Made by a program: the position numbers and the translations under genes. From assembly GCA_030686995.1 (NCBI GenBank), contig CM060694.1, forward strand, positions 94,517,844-94,581,843: a stretch of 64,000 bases of DNA, in the 5' to 3' direction. The notes under the pieces are model-generated. The model saw nothing but the letters and a program-made list of their open reading frames with translations, did no database searches and was not told the origin of the DNA. Below are positions 45,313 to 57,654 of the stretch, piece after piece. The stretch is from Artemisia argyi. Its lineage: Eukaryota; Streptophyta; Magnoliopsida; Asterales; Asteraceae. Each line of letters opens with the position of its first letter. Position 1 is the stretch's first letter.

Positions 45313-46144
45313 TTAGTGGAGATAAACTTTAGGTTGCATGGATGTTGGTGAGTTTGGAGATGTGGAGCTTGTAGGTGGTGGATTTGAAGTTGGGTTTGTT
45401 GATTGAGGGTTTTGATGTTGTTCAAGTGATGGTGTTTGTTGAGATCTAGTAAGAAGATACTCAATCCAAGTGAAGTGCTCATTCAATGCAATGGTTTGTT
45501 GTTGAAGGAAGATGCAACAAGGACAATTATTAACATGCTTCTCAATTTGGTTGATGTTGGGTGGTGATGATGGTGAGCTTGATTGGGGTGGATCCAAATT
45601 GCGTTGAGCAAGATGTAATGCTAAAAGAGCACTAAGCTCATGAGCCTCTTTTAGCTCCTCAACGAACTTTAAGTGATGGTGGAACATGATAGTTGTCTTG
45701 GATGAAGGTTTGAACATGCAACATAGAAATGGCATGTGAAGTTGTAGGATGTGGTGGTGGTACTCTTGGTGGTGGAGACATGGTTGAGCTTGGGTAGTCA
45801 TGAAAACATGAAATGGGTGGAAGAGGTTCTTCATGAGTGAGTGGTGTTTTTGTTGAATGAGCAACATGTGAAGTATTGATTGAGAGATTGGGATTGTTGT
45901 TTTGGGATTGAGCATGCTCATCATAAGAAGAAGCATTAATGAGGGCATGAGTGGATGATAAGTTGTGAGATGAGTCATTAGTGTGGGTTTGAGGTTTAGT
46001 TGTTGGTTGACTTGGAACAACATCACTTGAGTTATGACAAGAATCAAGTTTCCTCCTCCAAACGGGTTTGACGGAGATCCTTGCGGTTCTTGAAACCTTG
46101 GGTTTTTGGTTGTTGGGAGATGACATGTTTGAATGTGATGGCAT
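45313..46144 (-). pseudogene. Extra ORF of element D, one frameshift
   Basis: ATG at 46144. The first frame ends at 45659; a second frame, read down to 45313, carries on the similarity, so a single-base indel near 45670 splits it. The N-terminus has RTARISVKPVWRRK. The middle is rich in S, T, P, H and N. The C-terminal part has LKEAHELSALLALHLAQ and a CPCC..QQQTIALNEHF stretch. Element I has a counterpart (KPRISIKPIRRK; IKAQELSNLVDLSLL; ACCIYNHNHF). The place downstream of pol matches the extra or 'env-like' ORF of some Sireviruses, but I see no signal peptide or membrane segment, so envelope function is not supported. Confidence 0.65.
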
Positions 46145-46159
46145 TTATGATGGGAAGAA

Positions 46160-46172
46160 GGTATTTATAGCG
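46160..46172 (-). promoter_or_regulatory. TATA-like site upstream of extra ORF in D
   Basis: Minus strand GCTATAAATACC, about 20 bp before the ATG at 46144 and about 140 bp after an LTR-like GGTCCCC cluster. It could be an internal promoter. Confidence 0.4.
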
Positions 46173-46304
46173 TATGAAAAATGTGGTTTAGGAAGGTAAA
46201 TTTGAGGGATAGTATGGGACAAAATATGTTTGTGAATTTTGGGAAGTATAGGGTGAAAATGGTCAAAAAGTGATAAAGAAAATAGTATCCCCGACCATCA
46301 GATG

Positions 46305-46380
46305 GCCGGTCCCCTTAATTAGGGGTCGGTCCCCTTAAAATTAAGGGGGCCGCCTTATATAATTAAGGGGGCCGCCCATC
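46305..46380. promoter_or_regulatory. Internal GGTCCCCTTAATTAGGGG cluster in D
   Basis: Same arms as the LTR cluster: ggtccccttaattagggg, tcggtccccttaaaatta, agggggccgcc and ataattaagggggccgcc. It lies upstream of the extra ORF in transcription direction. Confidence 0.65.
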
Positions 46381-46383
46381 TAG

Positions 46384-47268
46384 TGATTCCCAGAATGCCA
46401 GAAATGGGTTTTTGGCAGAAAATTTTCAAAAAGGTTGTGTTTTTGGATTTGGATTCAAGTAAGTTCAACTCTTTGAGGCAATATAGGGCATACTATTCAT
46501 GGATGTAGAGAGTGTTAAAAAAAATAAAGTAGGCAATTAATTTCTAATAATCATGCAATCTACTAATTGATCAATTAAGATGGGCAACCAAGGAAGCAAT
46601 AAAACAAACTAGTTAAGTATGCAACTATATGGAAATGATAATATGTAGGCTAGAAGAAATATATTAATGAGTGCTTATAAGTAACAAGTAGGAAGATGTG
46701 ATTATATGGACCTCAAGTCTTGTTACAAACAAGATCCATATGAGCAAACCATGATTCTCATGAAATGATTTGATTAAATAGTGAATGTCATTTCCATAGA
46801 AGTGTATGACACATGTGAGATAATCAAATATGTTTAAAATAAAACGTTTTTAGTTTTATTCAACAATGCTTCGAAATAAATTCAAGTGTGCATTAGAATA
46901 AATTAAATTGAGTTTTGCTTCATAACATGTTAAAAGAGAAATTTAATCTTGATTTTGATTGAAATAAAGTTATGGTAGCTTATAGTTAAACATGTTGTTT
47001 GAAGAAGAGTAACATAGATATTTGAAGGATTGTTATTCAAAGAGAAAGGTTTTAAACATGATATTTTGATTTTGCTAATCAAGAAATTTCAAATAAAGGA
47101 TTTGAAATGAAAACTTATCATACTCAAGAGAATCAATTAAGCCCATTATTACATATAATCATCTCTAATGACAACAAAAGATATGGAAGAGAGATGGTAG
47201 ATATTTATGATCTAAATGCAATGAGATAGAGAGGGACAAAGTAAATCATCTATGGATACAAGATAGAC

Positions 47269-47359
<91 letters not shown>

Positions 47360-48267
47360 AAGAACATTATAATATTAAGTTACTAACAAGTCTCAATTAT
47401 AATACATCTATTAATGCAACTAGTAAGATCATATAGCATAAATGGTGAGTATTCTACTATAAATCATAGAGGATCTTCAATATAAATGAAGACTAAGAAA
47501 AAAATAATAGACTAAACAACAAGAAGGTTAATTATTCTAATATCATACATGCATATATTAGTATTAATGATCTAAAAGCATGGCAACTTATAAATTAAAT
47601 CATATTCATATACTAATTAAAGCATACTTTAATATAATGTAGTATTGGCAAGTTTTTGAAAAGAAAACTTACCTCAGGTCCAGCTTTTCTTAAAGAGTGG
47701 GCATGAGAGAAATGGAAGACATCTTAAAAGATTGCCCAAAACATGTCGAAGTAGCAAAGTGAAATTCCAACGCAATAGAAATCAAGGGAGCTTGATCTGA
47801 AATGCTTAATCGATCACACCAATCATCACAAGTCGTGAAGACTAAGAATAATAGTGCTTTGGAACATTCATCTTGAAATAGTAACGGACACACCATAAAA
47901 CCAATATTCCAAGAGTGAAGAACAAAATGCCGAGACAATAAGTGACCGCAACAACGTCATAGGCAAATTATGTGCAGAATGTGAAACATAGTGATAGAAA
48001 CCAATAGCCGTCAAAAGTAATAGAGCGAGGTGAGCAATCCAAAATGTAATAGTCTTTTCGTTCGTTAATTACCTAAACAAGATAAAGAGCTTGGTACCCA
48101 GATTCTCATGGGTCCGAGTTTGTTAGTTGAGAACATCCATTGCATTTACATGCACATGATGAGGATGTCGTCGAGAAGTACAAGAAATCATCAATAGTTT
48201 GTTTTAATCAACAAACAATGACTTTCTTGACTAGAGTAATAAATAATGAGTGTAAATAATATTAGTT
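46384..48267 (-). other. AT-rich interior of D without pol
   Basis: The place where protease to RNase H should be holds no recognisable pol motif in any frame. It contains an AT microsatellite (47274-47357) and a splice-donor-like GAGGTAAGT on the minus strand at 47668-47676. ORF 47690-47938 (minus) is not recognised. Confidence 0.75.
47274..47357. repeat. TA dinucleotide microsatellite, 84 bp
   Basis: 42 uninterrupted TA units inside element D. Confidence 0.95.
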
Positions 48268-49392
48268 CTAAATTTCTTCACTAGGTTTAACAAATTTTAT
48301 TTGTTTTGATATATTTGTTGAAGGATCATTTACGGTAAATCCTAAGCCGGTTTTATCATAAAATGGCTTTTGAATGTTAAGTAAATATTTTAAAGATCTA
48401 GAGCTATTTTCAAATTTTGCTAATATTTTTGCTTTTTCATTTTCCATTTTAATTTCATGTTTATTGTCTTGACAATGTTTACATTGAAGATCAATTTCAA
48501 TATTGCTTTCAAGTCTAGACATTTTATCTTCTAAAATTATTTCCTTTTCAAAATTCTTTTCAATGAATATTGAAGATTTATTTTTAGGAATCATTTTTGA
48601 GTCAATGTTGCAAAAATGTTTGAAGTTGTTTTCCAATTTTGAAAATTCTAATATAAATTGATCATAGCAAAAATGTTCGGTTTCGGATTGTACCTTATTA
48701 GTAGTTGTATAATCTTCACATGCTATATGTTGATCAATTCCATCGTCCATGTCGCTTCATGTTTTATTTGTAGTTTCGTTTAGATCTAGAAGCATGTAGT
48801 CCTTGCCATCAATCCTTGTATTCACATTTGTTTGAATATTCTCACAAGCCGTATTATCATCGTCTTCTTCATAATTGTTGCACCATGATTTATTAACGCT
48901 CTTTCTTCGGATTTGGCTCATGTATTCTTCGTTATAGATACCTTCAATGATCACATTTGAACTAGTAGTACATGTGTTTATTTCAACTAAATATTTATTT
49001 ATTAAATTTTCTAGATTAACTATTTCTTGTGCAATATCAAGTTTATCATCTTTGGTTTTACATTTCTGTTGGTGAAACTTTAAAAGACATTTCCAAATAT
49101 CATTTGCCGTTTTACAACAAAATAATCTTTCATATTCAACTCTTGGTAGAGTTTTGAAAATAAGTAATTTGGCTTTAGTATTTTTATCAATTTTGGTTTG
49201 AAGATTATTATATTGATTTTCAAAATCCATTTTGGTTGGTTTAAGATCACCAATTGAAATGATATGCCAAAGATCAAGATCTATTGATTTCACATAATTT
49301 TCAAATTTATTTTTCCATTCAAGAAAATGATCATTTTCAAATAATGGTGGTTTTTGGGTAAATTCCCCTTCTAGATATTTTTCGAATTCCAT
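48268..49392 (-). pseudogene. Gag of element D, one nonsense codon
   Basis: ATG at 49392. Copia gag (UBN2-type) landmarks are LEWKNKFENYVKSIDLDLWH, KTANDIWKCLLKFHQ and KTKDDKLDIAQEIVNLE. A TGA at 48757-48759 interrupts the frame, which then continues in phase to 48268. The second half has KTGLGFTVNDPS and IKFVKPSEE, similar to the end of SIRE-type gags. No CCHC zinc knuckle is visible before the stop. Total about 374 codons. The PBS lies 54 bp upstream. Confidence 0.85.
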
Positions 49393-49445
49393 AGATCGTT
49401 ACAAGTTTTAAAATACAATATATTTTAAAAGTCTTGCTAGACGTA

Positions 49446-49458
49446 GCTCCTGATACCA
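49446..49458 (-). other. Primer binding site of element D
   Basis: Minus strand TGGTATCAGGAGC, two bases inside the 5' LTR, close to the initiator tRNA-Met complement. Confidence 0.8.
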
Positions 49459-49690
49459 ATTGTGGAAAACTAGAAGGGGGGTTGAATAGTTTTGCGTCTT
49501 TTTCGTTTAATAAATGTTTGCTTTTAAAGAATTGATGCTAATTTTAAAAACCTTTGAAGCTAAAGTATAGATACATATTAATTCACATATATCACATAGA
49601 CACTACTTATTTAAAGTGTTGAATAGAAATTATAATTTCATATATCTCACTTAAATATAAGTTTGTATTTATATATGTATATGTGTTTTT

Positions 49691-52684
49691 AAGACTATTT
49701 AAATAATTACTATTAATTATTAACTAATTATTAATTAATAAAAACTAATATTAATTATTAAAAATACTAAATGAAAAGAGAAAAATATGAAAAAAATTAC
49801 AGAAATTATTTCACAACTACAGGAACTTAGGAAAATTATAAAAACAGAAAGTGCTTAAGGAAAATAAGCACTTAAGCAATAAGCTTCTTAAATAGAAGCT
49901 ATCACTTTAGGTATTTTTGACTTTTTTGAGATTTTCTTTTTCAAATATATTTAAATACTAAAAATAAACAACTTTAAAAAAAATACTTTGGCTGAAAATC
50001 TAAAATAAGCAATATAAAAAGCAAAATAGATGGCAGATGGGATTATAAGCTTATTAGGACTTCAAGATGTATGAATAAGCTAGCAAAAGCCACAACAAGG
50101 ATAAATAAGCTAAGACAGATGTAATGGAACTTGAAATAAGCTAATTGGACCAGGAAAGCACAAGAGAATAAGCCACTAATAAGCAATAAGCAATACCAAA
50201 CCAACACAGTCCAAACAGGTCACAAGGGCCAAGTAGCAGCCCTTGTGGGGCCCACTAGGTGAATTGGAAGCCCAAAATAAGCCTAGATTCTAAAAGCTCA
50301 ACTTCATGGCTTATCAGGAAGCCAAGGAATATGCAGTGGGGCCCACTAATGAACACAAGGGAGGGCTTGAAACATAGGAACAAAACCTGATCAAGCAGCA
50401 GATAAGTAAATTGGGACACAGTTCCAAGGCACAGCAGCCCTAGTAAATAAGTCCTAGACTTCAAAATAAGCTAAGAACCATGGACCTTGGCTTATTGGCT
50501 TTCCAATAAGCCAAGATTCAAGGTGTGGGGCCCACTAGGGCACAAGTTATGAGGTATAGAAAATGATCTGATGAACTGGGGTCTGTGTGCAGGGCAAACA
50601 CATGCCCTGCAGCCTACTTTAAGGCCACAAATAAGCAGTAAGAAAAAATCACAAAAATAAGACAAATACTGATTTCTAAAGCTGAGCTGACCTATTTTAA
50701 CCACAAGAATTTTCAACTTCTAAAACCAACCATAAAAATCACAATTAATCCTAGAAATTTTGCATTTCTGCATAAAAGTTGAAATTTGACTTTTTAGTTT
50801 ATAACCTACTTTGACTATATTGAATTTAAATCTAATCCTAAGAGTTTAGAATCAAGTAATAAGCTAAAATAAAACTATCCTATCCTAAAACTTCAACTTA
50901 TGAGCAAGTGTGGGGAGTTACGGCTCACAAACTCTACACAGTTAACTGTGAGGGGTCATAAACCATGATCTCGACTTTCCAGTGAACAACCTATGTATTA
51001 TCTGACTTATCTACCCTAAATGGACCTGCTATGTTATATATGAACCAGAGTCATCAGTCAAGGCTCAGAGTTTAGGGGTCAATTCCACTAATCCAAACAA
51101 TCCCTTAACTGGAAGTTGTCATAAGTTTTCAAAGAAAAATTGTGTTTAAGCTTTGAAAAAGGAATTACAAACACTAATTAGGGTATAAAATGATTAAACA
51201 AGCAATGGTAGACCTATGAGAAGCAGTTGTACAAGGCAAACCATAAATAAGCACTTAAAGGTAACCTAGGCTATTGCAATGATTTTCCTTAAACAAGACC
51301 AACTAGACTTCCCAATGAACCTACAGAGCACTCTTAATTACTAATAAGCATAGGGTAGAAGTGAATAAGCAGTTAGATAAGCCAATTAAGCAGAAATGAA
51401 AAACTTTGCAAAGTGATTAAAGAAAACTTAAAATTACATTGAGACTGAATTTTTTGGGAGTACAGAAGTGGAAAATAAAACCAAAAACACAAATTACACT
51501 AATTATAAAAATTAAAGTACACTAAAAGCTATTCTACAACTAAAATCCCTACTACTCTCTTCTGCATCTTTCTTGTTTCTTTTATATTGAATTCCTAGGG
51601 TTAGTTTGACCCACTGCACACTTCCCACCACACTCCTGAGCCGTTGGATGGCTCAGAGTGTATCTTGACCTTTGAATGATATTTTTGCCGCCAAAAGTAT
51701 TCCACACCTACTTCTGATAGCTTGGAGAGATTTGTGCTCAATTAATGCTTCTTGGATTATATTGGTATGTTGGGGGACAAGGAATAGAGAAAGTGAGCTG
51801 GAGGCATGGCAGAGGAGGGGGTGGAGTATTGGTTTAGCAAGTTTGCAAGTTGTGGTGGAAGGGTGGAAGGGTCAAAGGGGTGTTGACTGGGGTGAGATAT
51901 GAAACGGGAGGGAGTAGTATTATTTGGAGTTAGGGAGTGGGCTTGGTGGGCTGATGAGGGTTGTTGGGCTTGGGGGGTTTAGGTTGGATCAGACTTTGGT
52001 TGGTTTGGGTTTATAATATAACAAGGGTCCATTTGTTGTTGTACGTATAACCATAAGGACCAAAGATGTAATTGCTGCAAAGTAGAGGGACCTGATTTGC
52101 AAACTTCATAAAATAGTTTAAGGACCAATCTTGCCATGTTAAAATATCCCAAGGACTTACATGATATTTTCCAAATTTAAATTTCCTGGGGACCATTTTT
52201 GTAAAATTCCAAACTACGGGGACTAAACATGTAAATTTCTCAAACTTTCATCCCAAGTCTAAAATTGATATTTGTGATTTCCCCAAGGACCAAAATTGAT
52301 TATTCATCCAAAAATATCCCACCAGGGACTAATTCTGCCAAAATTTGAAACTCTAGGGACTAAAATTTTAAATTTCCAAAACTTTTGAGATTTTTCACCA
52401 AAAGACTAAATATGACAATTTATGATTTCAAAAGGACCTTTGGTGACTTTTCTTTTAAAATATGTGCTCAGGGACTATTTTTGCCAATTTTTGAAAGTTG
52501 GAGGACTGAAACTGCCAATTTTGCAAACTTTGTACGTTTTTCATTTGTTTTTGCTCATTTTGCATCTAAAACATATAAAACACAATTTTGAAATATTTTT
52601 AGTGTTTTGATGCATATTTGAGTGTTTTTGTATGTTTTGCAGTTCAGATTTGACCAAAAATGATGAGTGTTTGAGCACTCATCA
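49691..52684. mobile_element. Repeat family E, copy E2
   Basis: About 3 kb in the D 5' LTR. It aligns with E1 from about 30690 to its end and lacks the left kilobase of E1. The right end is TGATGAGTG, TTTGAG, CACTCATCA, a perfect 9-bp inverted repeat, after which the D LTR resumes at CTAATG. There is no clear target duplication and about 26 bp of LTR differ at the junction. It is rich in AATAAGC and shares the 'gggac' repeat chain (52020-52530) and the segment around 'gtggggcccactaggg' with E1. No gene; ORFs 50255-50716 (minus) and 51672-51902 lack support. Confidence 0.75.
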
Positions 52685-53689
52685 CTAATGTACAATTAAT
52701 GTTGTAAATGGAACCTAGTTTGATCTTTATGTGAAATCAATATATGCACAACACACAATAATAACAATGTACGAAAGGCTAATAAGTAAGCAAGCAAAGA
52801 ATGAGAGATGGAAAGATCAAACCGAGAGACAAAGGATTTATAGTGGTTCGGCTACAAGGACACCTTCCTTGCCCTACTCCACTCCCCGAGCACCGAACTC
52901 GAGAGTTTTCTTCACTAAGTCAATAACCTCCCTTGTGGCGGAGAAAACCGTACACACCAAAAGCTTAAACCAATTTACGACACAAAGCAAAATGTCGAGT
53001 TCTAATCGTAGCTAGAACCAATCTCACAACAAATATCACACCACACCTTCTTCACACCTTTTCACTTCTTCTATACTTCTTCACACCACAAGTATCTTCA
53101 CGCCTTCACAAATACTTCACAACTTCAATGTCTTGCAACTTCACAACTTCAAGGGACTAACGTCTTCACAACTTCAAGCCACTAATGTCTTCACAACTTC
53201 AAGCCACCAATGTCTTCACAACTTCAAGCCACTAATGTCTTCTAGTCTTCTCCACTTGGAAGCTTCAATTTCTTCACTACTAGTGTCTATTGCTACTATC
53301 TCCTATCACCACTACTATCCAACACTACTTCTTCACTTCAAGTTCCACTTCACACTTACAAAAATTCTAGATTTTATAACTAAATCTAGCTAACTAATAC
53401 ATACACCTTATTCACCAAAATATAAAGGATTTACAAGAAGAGATGAACACGCAACTTAGATAGCAAGATGATACTAAGTTGTAATACTTCTAATAGAAGT
53501 ATTCTTCTCTTTGCACTTGAGTGTTGAGGCTTGAATCACTTTGAAACAAAGATTAATGTATATATGATCAAAGGATTTTTAGAGGATGAAGATGGATGTT
53601 TAGATCAGAAAGTTTTTAGTGCAAAAAGGTGAGAAAAATATGTGGAATGATCCAGTATTTAAAGGGCCAGAAAATACTGTTCTGGAGTG

Positions 53690-53765
53690 TGTCGGTCCCC
53701 TTAATTAGGGGGCGGTCCCCTTAATGATTAAGGGGGGCGCCTAGTATAATTAAGGGGGCCGCCCT
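53690..53765. promoter_or_regulatory. GGTCCCCTTAATTAGGGG cluster, D 5' LTR
   Basis: Counterpart of 44360-44440 with a few changes, such as aaggggggcgcc. Confidence 0.65.
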
Positions 53766-54152
53766 CCTGAACGTTGGATTTTCTTGTCCTTTTGTGAAGG
53801 AAATTTTTCTGGATTAGATTTGCCATTTTTGGTTGAAAATTTGAATTCATAAATTTGTAATGAATTAAACATATTCTTTTAATGCCAAAAATGTTTTATA
53901 AAAGATATAAAATGTTTTGTGACATTTTATAAATATCTAGTGATTAACAAAAGTGTTCCTTTGTTCTTATAATGCATTAGACACTTTGTTTATGCATTCC
54001 TTAATTGATTGGATGGTAAAGATGAGTATTTACTACTAAACACTTGTTTATGTCATAATCTTGGGTTTGATGAGTTTTCGTTTTGTGATTATCAAAACAT
54101 AGAGATGAGATATGAATAACGTTTTTAGTCATTTATTTATATCAACATAGCA

Positions 54153-55093
54153 TTCCTATGCCCTTATATGTTGCCCATTATTTGATTAAATTGTAGCCAG
54201 TCATGGGGAGTCAATGGCCTTGCCACTGATGCACCAGTGGTATTGACACTATCTGTGGTGGTGGGTTTTTGTCCGCAGTGTTCCCTATTATGCTATAGCA
54301 CCATGGCCATTATTATTATGTATGCTTAGCCTAGAGCTTGGTATATGTATATTTGTTTTTGCAGGGAGCGTATGGATGCATCGTAGGTACTTTGTTTCAT
54401 TTTAAATTTGGTGAATGGGTATGTGTGTGCAATACACTCCATTTCACATTTGGTACATCGAGCTAGCTACTCTATGTACAATTTGATATATGATTGTTGG
54501 GCATTTCTGTTACTTCTACTATATATGTGATCCTTGTTGTTCTAACTTCTTTATTGTTATTGACTTATGCTTTCCATAGTTCATTTGCTTACACTTATGA
54601 TTCGTTCCATTTTCCTTTGATTCATTTGATATTCCTTATACGTATTCCCTTTGATCATATTCTGTTGATTCTATCACATGTTCCATATTCTTTGATATTC
54701 GTCTCAACAGTTTTGCTTGGATTCATTTCGGATTCACTTTCGTTTCCCTTTTGTTATTAGCTTTTGTTTGTTTATATCTGTTCACTGGGCTTTTTAAGCT
54801 CAGCCGCATTTCTTTTCCTGCGGCAGGTTATTTAGAAGGAAGCTGGGTTTGAGGGAAGAGTGCTTAGGAGCTTTTAGTGGACTACACGGTTGATAGCTCC
54901 CCATGGATTAAAGATTCCTCTTTTGGTTCTTAGTTTGTAATTAATTTGGAAGCTGTTATGCTTAGTTTTAGCACCTTATCATTTATTAGATTTTCTTTGT
55001 AACCCTTGTATTATTTAATGTATTCCGCTTGCTTATGTTCTGATTCGACCCCGTAATGTTACACTTTAGCCCTTTTTGGGTTGGGGTGTTACA
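54153..55093 (+). repeat. 3' LTR of element H, remainder
   Basis: Continues after the second TAGCA and ends GGGGTGTTACA at 55093. The parts together give an LTR of about 3.5 kb. Right flank TCAAG would be the target duplication; its partner is outside the window. ORF 54494-54760 is chance. Confidence 0.8.
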
Positions 55094-56223
55094 TCAAGTA
55101 CCCCGAGCATGTTTATAAACTAAAGAAAGCTTTATATGGTTTAAAGCAAGCCCCTAAGGCTTCGTATGATAGGTTGATAGCTTTTCTTCTCAAGCATGAA
55201 TACTCGATGGGAATAGCATATAACACTCTTTTTACCATGAAGAAAGATTCAAACATCATAATCGTCCAAATATATGTTGATGACGTTATATTTGGTTCAA
55301 CTTGTCAAGACATGTGTGATGAATTCTCAAGAATCATGCATGACAAGTTTGAAATGAGTATGATGGGTGAGCTTAACTTCTTCCTTGGACTACAAATAAA
55401 ACAATTAGATGATGGAATATTCTTTAATCAATCCAAATAAATTAAGGAAATCCTTAAGAAATATGGACTAGAAGATACTAAACCTATGAAAACCCCAATG
55501 GCTACGGACACAAAGCTCACCAAGGATGAAGAGGGTGAATCCGTAGATAGTACTAAGTATAGAGGTATGATAGGAAGTTTATTGTACCTAACGATAAATA
55601 GGCCCGATATCATGTTTAGTGTTTGCCTTTGTGCTCGCTTTCAAGAAGATCCCAGATCTTCTCACTTAGAATCGGTTAAACGTATCTTCCGATACATTAA
55701 AGGCACTATGCACTTAGGATTATGGTATCCTAAGGGGACCGGCATAGAAACTATAGTTTACGCCGACTCTGATCATGCGGGAGATTATGTGGATCGAAAA
55801 AGTACTAGTGGAATTTGTACCTTCATGGGTTGTTGCTTAACTTCTTGGTTCTCCAAGAAACAAACGCCACTAGCTATCTCCAGAACCGAAGCCGAATATG
55901 TAAGCGCCGGAAAGGCATGTCAACAAGCACTATGGATGAAACAAGCTCTCGTAGACTATGGTATTACACTTGATGACATTCCAATCATGTGTGATAATAA
56001 AGGAGCAATAGATTTAAGTAAATACCCCATGCAACACTCTCGTACCAAACACATTAAGATTCGTCACCATTTTCTTAGGGATAATGTACAAAAGGGTAAC
56101 ATATCTATTGAAAAAGTGCCAACGGAGGAAAATATAGCTAATATTCTTACTAAACCACTTAAGCGTGAACCATTCTTTTATCTTCGATTAGGATTAGGAA
56201 TAATGGAACACATATCTCCTTAG
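55094..56223 (+). pseudogene. Pol of element I: RT C-terminal half and RNase H
   Basis: Begins in mid-RT where H inserted (YPEHVYKLKKALYGLKQAPK). YVDDVIFGS lies near 55272. A TAA at 55438-55440 stands where copia RT has a tyrosine after NQSK; the frame then continues in phase. RNase H follows with ADSDHAGD, SRTEAEYVS and MCDNKGAI, then TKHIKIRHHF and NILTKPL, ending at TAG 56223. All three RNase H acidic motifs I can check are present. It is a SIRE-like relative of D. The first part of the element is left of H and out of the window. Confidence 0.9.
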
Positions 56224-56934
56224 ATTTCATATTTAATGAATCCCTTCTAATCTGAGTCTAGGATTCTCTTGCGCACAAAAATTAGAAATTGGGGAAGTAA
56301 CTATTTCTTTTTATTAACAACCATTGTTGCATGATAATAAGAGAACTTGATTTTGTGCATAAAAACCCCAATTCATGTGTTCAAAATCTTCTCAAGAATA
56401 GGAAAAATCAATTTTTCTTGCATTGTTAATACAATTCAAAAACGTTTTTCCATGCATGCACGATGCACTCAATTCCTCTATCGGATCATGTAACAAATAT
56501 GTTATCCGACATGGAAAGATGAGCAAAATTGAAATTAGGAGACTTTGGATTATCTCTTAGGATTTTTCTTCTCTTTTAGGGTCAATATAATCACATCTCC
56601 ACATATGTTTCATATAGGCACACACTAGAAACATTTTTTGAAATCTGGCAAACCTCCTGGTGGCGGTCCTTTATCGACCCACGGTCCCATAAGTGATAAG
56701 GGACCGTCCACCTATTTGAAGGACCGTCCACCTATTTGTGTGTCATTATTTACGTTATGTTCCTGCATGTTTGACTATCCTACCCTGGGTCTTGTGGACA
56801 CTCCTAATTTGCTTAAGCATCATTTAAACTAATTTAACCAAGCAAGCATGCTTTACTATTCTTGCTACCTTCATCCTCTATTTAAACCACCACCTCATCC
56901 ATCAATTTCCATGGCATAACCTTTCCTCTTCACA
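56224..56934 (+). other. Spacer between pol and extra ORF in element I
   Basis: No gene. It holds a cluster of GGCGGTCC/GGACCGTCC motifs at 56655-56738 and a TATA-like CTATTTAAACC near 56878, about 55 bp before the extra ORF. This is the same arrangement as in D. Confidence 0.65.
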
Positions 56935-57488
56935 ATGTCATCCAACAAAATGTCATCCCATAGAAAACCAAGAATATCGATCAAACCCATAAGGAGGAAG
57001 AAACAAAGCCTTGGCAATTTCATGACCAACTCACACAATAACCATGTCAATTCCAATCCCACCATAATGAGGCATCATCTTCATCATTCTCCTTCTTTTC
57101 CTCTCAACCACAAAATGGGCCAGCATCCACTCATAATGAGTATACAAACCCGACTCCTCAAGATCATTCATTACCACCTTTGTTTCCACCTCAAATGACA
57201 AATGTCAACTTCCTACACTCCATCAAAGCTCAAGAATTATCCAATCTTGTTGATTTGAGCCTCCTCAATATCATCCTATCCCAAAAACTTCATCCTCCAA
57301 CAATGTCTCATCCCACTCTTGCCCAAGTGGATGCCCATAGGGGTTATTTTGCTTGTTGCATCTACAATCACAACCACTTTCAAAAGATGAAGAATGATCT
57401 TGACTACATCATTTCTATCCTCTTGTCACCCGGGTTTCTACAACCCCTACCCAAAAACACCTCTCCATCTTGCGGTCGCAAGTTCTAG
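56935..57488 (+). pseudogene. Extra ORF of element I, one frameshift
   Basis: ATG at 56935 (MSSNKMSSHRKPRISIKPIR). The first frame runs to 57198; similarity to D continues in another frame up to 57488, so an indel near 57115 divides it. The landmarks match D in order: basic KPRISIKPIRRK start, P/N/H-rich middle, IKAQELSNLVDLSLL and FACCIYNHNHFQKMKN. No transmembrane segment is visible. The function is unknown; its place is that of the extra 3' ORF in some Sireviruses. Confidence 0.6.
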
Positions 57489-57654
57489 AGAAGCATGCAT
57501 GATCACTAATAAAACCGGATTTAACATGAGATATCCTAGGAGATTAGACCAGGATTATGCTTGTAAACTCATGTTGTAAATTTCATATGAATGACATTAT
57601 TCTTGTCTTTTAATGAATGATCTAGTTTATGCATGAATTGTTGAAATATTGTTC

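Larger units (their letters stand above)
43133..54147 (-). mobile_element. Element D: SIRE-like copia lacking pol, with an extra ORF
   Basis: LTRs of about 1.7 kb, target duplication TAGCA (43128-43132 and 54148-54152), PBS for initiator tRNA-Met and a PPT, all on the minus strand. The interior (44824-49460) has gag, then about 2 kb of AT-rich DNA without RT or integrase, then an extra ORF with a TATA-like site before it. The 5' LTR was later entered by E2. Gag and the extra ORF each carry one lesion. Without pol the element would need help from relatives such as I. Confidence 0.9.
49461..54147 (-). repeat. 5' LTR of element D, interrupted by E2
   Basis: TGTGGAAAAC to ATATCAACA. About 1.7 kb of LTR once E2 (49691-52684) is removed. 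A 59-bp stretch near 49555 differs from the other LTR, which there has a second copy of 'aataattgtatatacttata'. TATA-like ATTTATAGTGG is at about 52838-52848. Confidence 0.88.
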
